From JAPEKQ01 sp964597945 (GTDB lineage Bacteria > Joyebacterota > Joyebacteria > Joyebacterales > Joyebacteraceae), in the NCBI GenBank assembly GCA_964597945.1, contig CAZRAD010000121.1:1-8316 (forward strand): 8,316 nt of DNA, in the 5' to 3' direction. The position numbers and the translations under genes were made by a program. Shown here one piece after another: positions 5,619 to 8,316 of the stretch (within the stretch, counting starts at the first letter, position 1; each line of letters opens with the position of its first letter). The notes beneath the pieces were generated by a model, which was not told where the DNA came from, searched no databases, and was given only the letters and a program-made list of their open reading frames with translations.

Positions 5619-6004
5619 GCTCCATCCTCCGACTTGGTTTCGTCAGGCGCGTCCGACGAGTCCGCTGCATCCGCCGCGTCGGGTGCGTTCGGCGAATCAG
5701 TCGCGCCAGGCGCGTCCGGCTCACTCCCCTGCTCACGCGATGTCTCGAGGTAGTTCATCCTGAGCTGGTAGAGGACATGCTCGAGGAGCCGCTCCTCGTC
5801 CTTGTTGAGATTCCCCTCGCTCTTCCGCTTGAGCATGTCGAGCATGTCGATGCTGTCGCGCGCACCATCGAGGTCCAGTTCCACGTCGCCTGTGATCGGA
5901 TGCGCGATCTTGCCCAATTGCTGCATCGCGGCGGCCTCGAACGTCGCAACCAGCCTGAAGAAGTGTGTGTCGAGTCCCTGGGTCTTCAGTTCATCGTCGC
6001 CCAT
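5615..6004 (-). CDS. DUF1844 family protein with acidic low-complexity tail
   Basis: Small cytoplasmic protein of 129 residues and unknown function. Residues 13-88 match DUF1844: THFFRLVATFEAAAMQQLG, a short loop around ITGD, ARDSIDMLDMLKRKSEGNL, and EERLLEHVLYQLRMNYLE. All are helical. The remaining 40 residues (about 90-129) are rich in Asp, Ala, Ser and Pro, with DAADAADSSDAPDE, and are presumably disordered. The ATG at 6004 has GGAGG 4 bases upstream. It is the first gene of the operon with the barrel/TSP3 protein, its stop overlapping the next GTG by 4 bases. The function is not established for the family. The lack of a signal peptide argues for a cytoplasmic role beside an exported partner. 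Confidence 0.85.
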   Translation of the reverse strand: MGDDELKTQGLDTHFFRLVATFEAAAMQQLGKIAHPITGDVELDLDGARDSIDMLDMLKRKSEGNLNKDEERLLEHVLYQLRMNYLETSREQGSEPDAPGATDSPNAPDAADAADSSDAPDETKSEDGA

Positions 6005-6038
6005 GATTCCTCCGTGTGTGTCTCAGGGTCCGAGCATC

Positions 6039-6098
6039 TGACGGACCTGTTGTCATGCGTTCAGTCGCCGAGTGTATGCCCGTGCGACGGGTCCGTCA
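6039..6098. repeat. 9-bp inverted repeat bracketing the operon promoter
   Basis: TGACGGACC (6039-6047) and GGTCCGTCA (6090-6098) are exact reverse complements 42 bases apart. One arm overlaps the -35 element; the other lies about 20 bases after the predicted start. This arrangement suits a looping or paired operator. Confidence 0.5.
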
Positions 6099-6099
6099 A
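6071..6099 (-). promoter_or_regulatory. Sigma70-like promoter of the DUF1844-barrel-Nudix operon
   Basis: The minus strand reads TTGACG (6099-6094), a 17-base spacer and TACACT (6076-6071). That is 5 of 6 at -35 and 4 of 6 at -10. The start would be near 6064, about 60 bases before the DUF1844 ATG. Confidence 0.6.
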
Positions 6100-6150
6100 C
6101 AACGTGGTGGGACGCACTCGCCGACGCAAGATCCGGCCCGCTCGAAGAGA

Positions 6151-6175
6151 GCGCGCCGTCCGAAGAACGGCGCGC
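6151..6175 (-). terminator. Terminator-like hairpin between the large secreted protein gene and the DUF1844 operon
   Basis: A perfect 9-bp GC-rich stem, GCGCGCCGT (6175-6167 on the minus strand) with ACGGCGCGC, and a 7-base loop containing a cUUCGg-type motif. It is followed on the minus strand by TCTCTTC, a weak pyrimidine tract. It sits about 105 bases after the upstream gene's stop. Confidence 0.6.
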
Positions 6176-6260
6176 CCGTCAACTCTCTCAGATCGCTCTG
6201 CCGACCGCGGCACGAGAGGCCATGTCGTAGCTGAGCGGCCGTCGTCCGAAGGTCAGCCAT

Positions 6261-6277
6261 GCCGCGCGGAGCGCGGC
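6261..6277 (-). terminator. Compact hairpin directly after the stop of the large secreted protein
   Basis: GCCGCGC and GCGCGGC with a three-base loop, starting 3 bases past the TAG at 6281-6283. It has no U-tract, so it may protect the 3' end or assist the stronger hairpin at 6151-6175. Confidence 0.45.
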
Positions 6278-6280
6278 CGC

Positions 6281-8316
6281 CTACTTCAGCATGATGAGCT
6301 TCGCAACCTCGGAGGCACTGCCTATCGTGAGCCTCGCGAAGTAGACGCCGGTCGCCAGTCCCCTGCCCGCGTCGTCGCGCCCGAGCCACGTCACCTCGTG
6401 ACGCCCGGCATCGAGTTCGCCATCAACGAGCACGCCGACCGAGCGGCCGGCCACGTCGAAGACCTCAAGACGGACGTCATCGCGGTTCGCGCCCGGGACC
6501 GTGAAACTGATCACGGTCGCCGGATTGAACGGGTTCGGGCGATTGGCCAGCTCGAGCCGCTTCCACGTCTGCTGTGTGTCGTCGCCGACACCGGTGCCAC
6601 AGACGTCCGGAACACCATCGCCGTCATCGTCGATAGTGACGGTGTAGACGGAATCGAGGACCGGAAGCGCCGCAGCGCTGTTCGATGGAGCCGAGTCGCC
6701 ACCAAGCTCCCCGTCGGGCTCCGGGTCCCAGCAGATCGACGCGACGAGCGAGACCTCCGCATCCACCGGGACCGCGTTGGGCCCCAGGCCGTAGAGCACG
6801 TTCCACGGGATGGCGATCTCGCTGCCGCCGTCGGTCCCGAAGGTGTGCATGGAATCGAAGGCGCTGACGATCGAGTCGGTGAGCGCCGTCGCCGTGGTCG
6901 GGCTGTCGAGCGAGAAGAAGCCGTCGGAATCGTACGCGCCCTGATGCTGATAGCAGCCGTACATGAAGTCGGCCGCAAACCCGCTCGCCGTGAAGCTCGC
7001 GCCCCGTTCCCACGTATCGATCGCCGTGAGGTCGGTCTCGCCGTTGGCGCTGCCCGGGTCGACGTCCACGTAGAGCAGCCAGCTGTTCCCGTCAACCTGC
7101 CCGTTCACCGCAAGGTAGAGGAAGTCCTCATCCCAGTCGATGTAGAGCCCGTAGAGCTCGTTCATCTCGGGGTCCGTCGGCGGGTGCCAGCCGGAATCGT
7201 CGTCCGGATCGTCGAGGAGTTCGCCGCATTCCAGCCACTCGGTCTCGTCGACGAAACCGTCCAGCGTGATGCGCGTGTCGGCCGCGTAGATGACACGCAC
7301 GTCATCGGTGTTGTCGACCGCCTCGTTGCCGTTGCCGATGATATCGAGGAACGAGGCTGCGGGGATCATCAGCTCGAGCGTCCCCGGTGTGAGCATCTCA
7401 ATGGCGTCGGCCGTCGCCGACGCGACCTGGATCTGGATCACCGTCGCGTCGCTGGTGTTCTGCACCGTCGCGGCGCCCGTGAGCGTGACCTCGGCGGTGC
7501 CGTCGTCGTCCTCATCGATCGCAATACCTGCAGTCGTCACAGCATCGTGCTGAACAAGTTCGTTGAACGTGATGTCGAGGCGGTCGGCGCCCGGATAGTA
7601 GTTGGCGACGACCGGCACCGGCGCGAGCACGTCGGTCAGTCCGGCCGTGAGCGCCTCGAGTTCGGCGATCTCGTCCGCGACCGGAGCGCTCGCGTAGCCG
7701 GCGTAGATGTAGAACTCGAACTGGCCCGTGCCGACGATCTCGTCGACCTCGAGCAGCGTCGCGGTGCTCGTCAGGTTGTGTGAGGCGCCGCCGCTCCCGA
7801 GCACGTAGGCCGCCGTCGCGCCGCTCGAGCTGTTCCGCTGGCCGCAGTAGCCGCCGGTGCCCGGATCCCAAACACGGTTGAGCTCAGGCTCCCAGATGAG
7901 ATCAACAAGGTCCGGAGTCCACCCGCTCTTGATGTAGGCTGTCTCGCCGCCGACGTCGTAGATGACGTCGAGGTACGGGTCGCCGAGCGTGAGGCTCACG
8001 GTCTTCGTGACCGCGCCTCCCGAGTGGGCGAGCTTGAGTTCCACCGTGCTCCCGGAACTCGAGACGACGTCGAACGAATAGTCGTCATGTTCGCGGTTGA
8101 TGCCGCCGACGCTGACGTCGGAGAGGGCCGCCGTGTGGTTCGTCTCGTTCCAATCCCCCGCGGTCTCGGCCCAGTACACGTTGTCGTTCCCGACGACCGA
8201 ATAGCCGTAGCCTGCCCCTTTCGCGAAGACCCAGTTCGCCTTGCCACCGATGGTCTCGAAGACGGCCATGACGCGGTCGTTCCAGATGACCGCCTCGTCG
8301 CGGCCGTCCTCGTCGA
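6281..8316 (-). CDS. Large secreted multidomain protein, C-terminal 677 residues: beta-sandwich, Ig-like, CBM9/DOMON-like and FlgD/T9SS-type sorting domain
   Basis: The frame is open to the window edge, so the ATG at 8269 is internal and the N-terminus is missing. Numbering from that Met: 1-215 is a beta-sandwich beginning just after DEDGRDEAVIWNDRV. 218-330 resembles an SbsA/Big_5 Ig-like unit (NYYPGADRLDITFNELV). 333-545 is a CBM9/DOMON-like domain (ITLDGFVDETEW, LYGLYIDWDEDFLYLAVNG, EIAIPWNVLYGLG). 546-556 is one TSP3-like loop (DDDGDGVPDVC). 572-662 is a FlgD Ig-like C-terminal sorting domain (NRPNPFNPATVISF, VFDVAGRSVGVL, GRHEVTWLGRDDAGRGLATGVYFARL, KLIMLK). The D-x-DG-x-DE..N.R..AVFE..GG pattern recalls the C-terminal sandwich of GH57-type amylolytic enzymes, so an off-window glycosidase domain is a guess worth testing. 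Probably extracellular or surface-anchored. A hairpin pair follows. Confidence 0.82.
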   Translation of the reverse strand, partial: DEDGRDEAVIWNDRVMAVFETIGGKANWVFAKGAGYGYSVVGNDNVYWAETAGDWNETNHTAALSDVSVGGINREHDDYSFDVVSSSGSTVELKLAHSGGAVTKTVSLTLGDPYLDVIYDVGGETAYIKSGWTPDLVDLIWEPELNRVWDPGTGGYCGQRNSSSGATAAYVLGSGGASHNLTSTATLLEVDEIVGTGQFEFYIYAGYASAPVADEIAELEALTAGLTDVLAPVPVVANYYPGADRLDITFNELVQHDAVTTAGIAIDEDDDGTAEVTLTGAATVQNTSDATVIQIQVASATADAIEMLTPGTLELMIPAASFLDIIGNGNEAVDNTDDVRVIYAADTRITLDGFVDETEWLECGELLDDPDDDSGWHPPTDPEMNELYGLYIDWDEDFLYLAVNGQVDGNSWLLYVDVDPGSANGETDLTAIDTWERGASFTASGFAADFMYGCYQHQGAYDSDGFFSLDSPTTATALTDSIVSAFDSMHTFGTDGGSEIAIPWNVLYGLGPNAVPVDAEVSLVASICWDPEPDGELGGDSAPSNSAAALPVLDSVYTVTIDDDGDGVPDVCGTGVGDDTQQTWKRLELANRPNPFNPATVISFTVPGANRDDVRLEVFDVAGRSVGVLVDGELDAGRHEVTWLGRDDAGRGLATGVYFARLTIGSASEVAKLIMLK

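Noticed and set aside
5777..7783. A 668-codon plus-strand open frame running opposite the large secreted protein and the DUF1844 gene
   Set aside because: It is rich in Arg, Val, Asp and Gly with no domain. The minus-strand genes beneath it have clear motifs, so it is a high-GC antisense shadow.

Overview
The window is GC-rich bacterial DNA. It reads as a diderm (Gram-negative) from the FCB superphylum, probably one of the uncultured lineages such as Eisenbacteria, Latescibacterota, Krumholzibacteriota or Zixibacteria. The lineage is an inference from three things: a C-terminal FlgD/type IX-like sorting domain on a large secreted protein, an outer-membrane-like barrel protein with thrombospondin type 3 (TSP3) repeats, and a second exported TSP3 protein. 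No rRNA or other phylogenetic marker is present to confirm it. There are seven protein genes: six on the minus strand, and mazG alone on the plus strand. The genes at both window edges are incomplete.

Left part (1-1140): the N-terminal 228 residues of an exported acidic TSP3-repeat protein on the minus strand. It has a clear signal peptide, a strong ribosome binding site, a sigma70-like promoter about 275-300 bases upstream, and a long, hairpin-rich 5' leader containing a second, perfect Shine-Dalgarno and an in-frame ATG.

Centre (1141-3816): alr (alanine racemase, minus) and mazG (nucleoside triphosphate pyrophosphohydrolase, plus) diverge from a 618-base gene-free interval. That interval holds a near-consensus sigma54 promoter pointing toward alr, a chain of strong hairpins downstream of it, and a sigma70-like promoter for mazG. 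It is the least explained part of the window and may encode a structured RNA or a regulated leader. mazG converges on the next operon across a short inverted-repeat spacer.

Operon (3817-6099, minus): DUF1844 protein, then the barrel/TSP3 protein, then a Nudix hydrolase. Consecutive genes overlap by 4 and 16 bases, so they are probably co-transcribed and translationally coupled. A sigma70-like promoter sits about 70 bases upstream, and a 9-bp inverted repeat brackets its start region.

Right part (6151-8316): the C-terminal 677 residues of a large secreted multidomain protein on the minus strand (beta-sandwich, Ig-like, CBM9/DOMON-like and FlgD-like sorting domain), followed by two strong hairpins that probably end its transcript. 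The upstream, possibly catalytic part lies outside the window. Taken together, the genes mix cell-wall and nucleotide-pool housekeeping (alr, mazG, Nudix) with cell-surface and secreted calcium-repeat proteins. I found no mobile element, CRISPR array, tRNA or rRNA.
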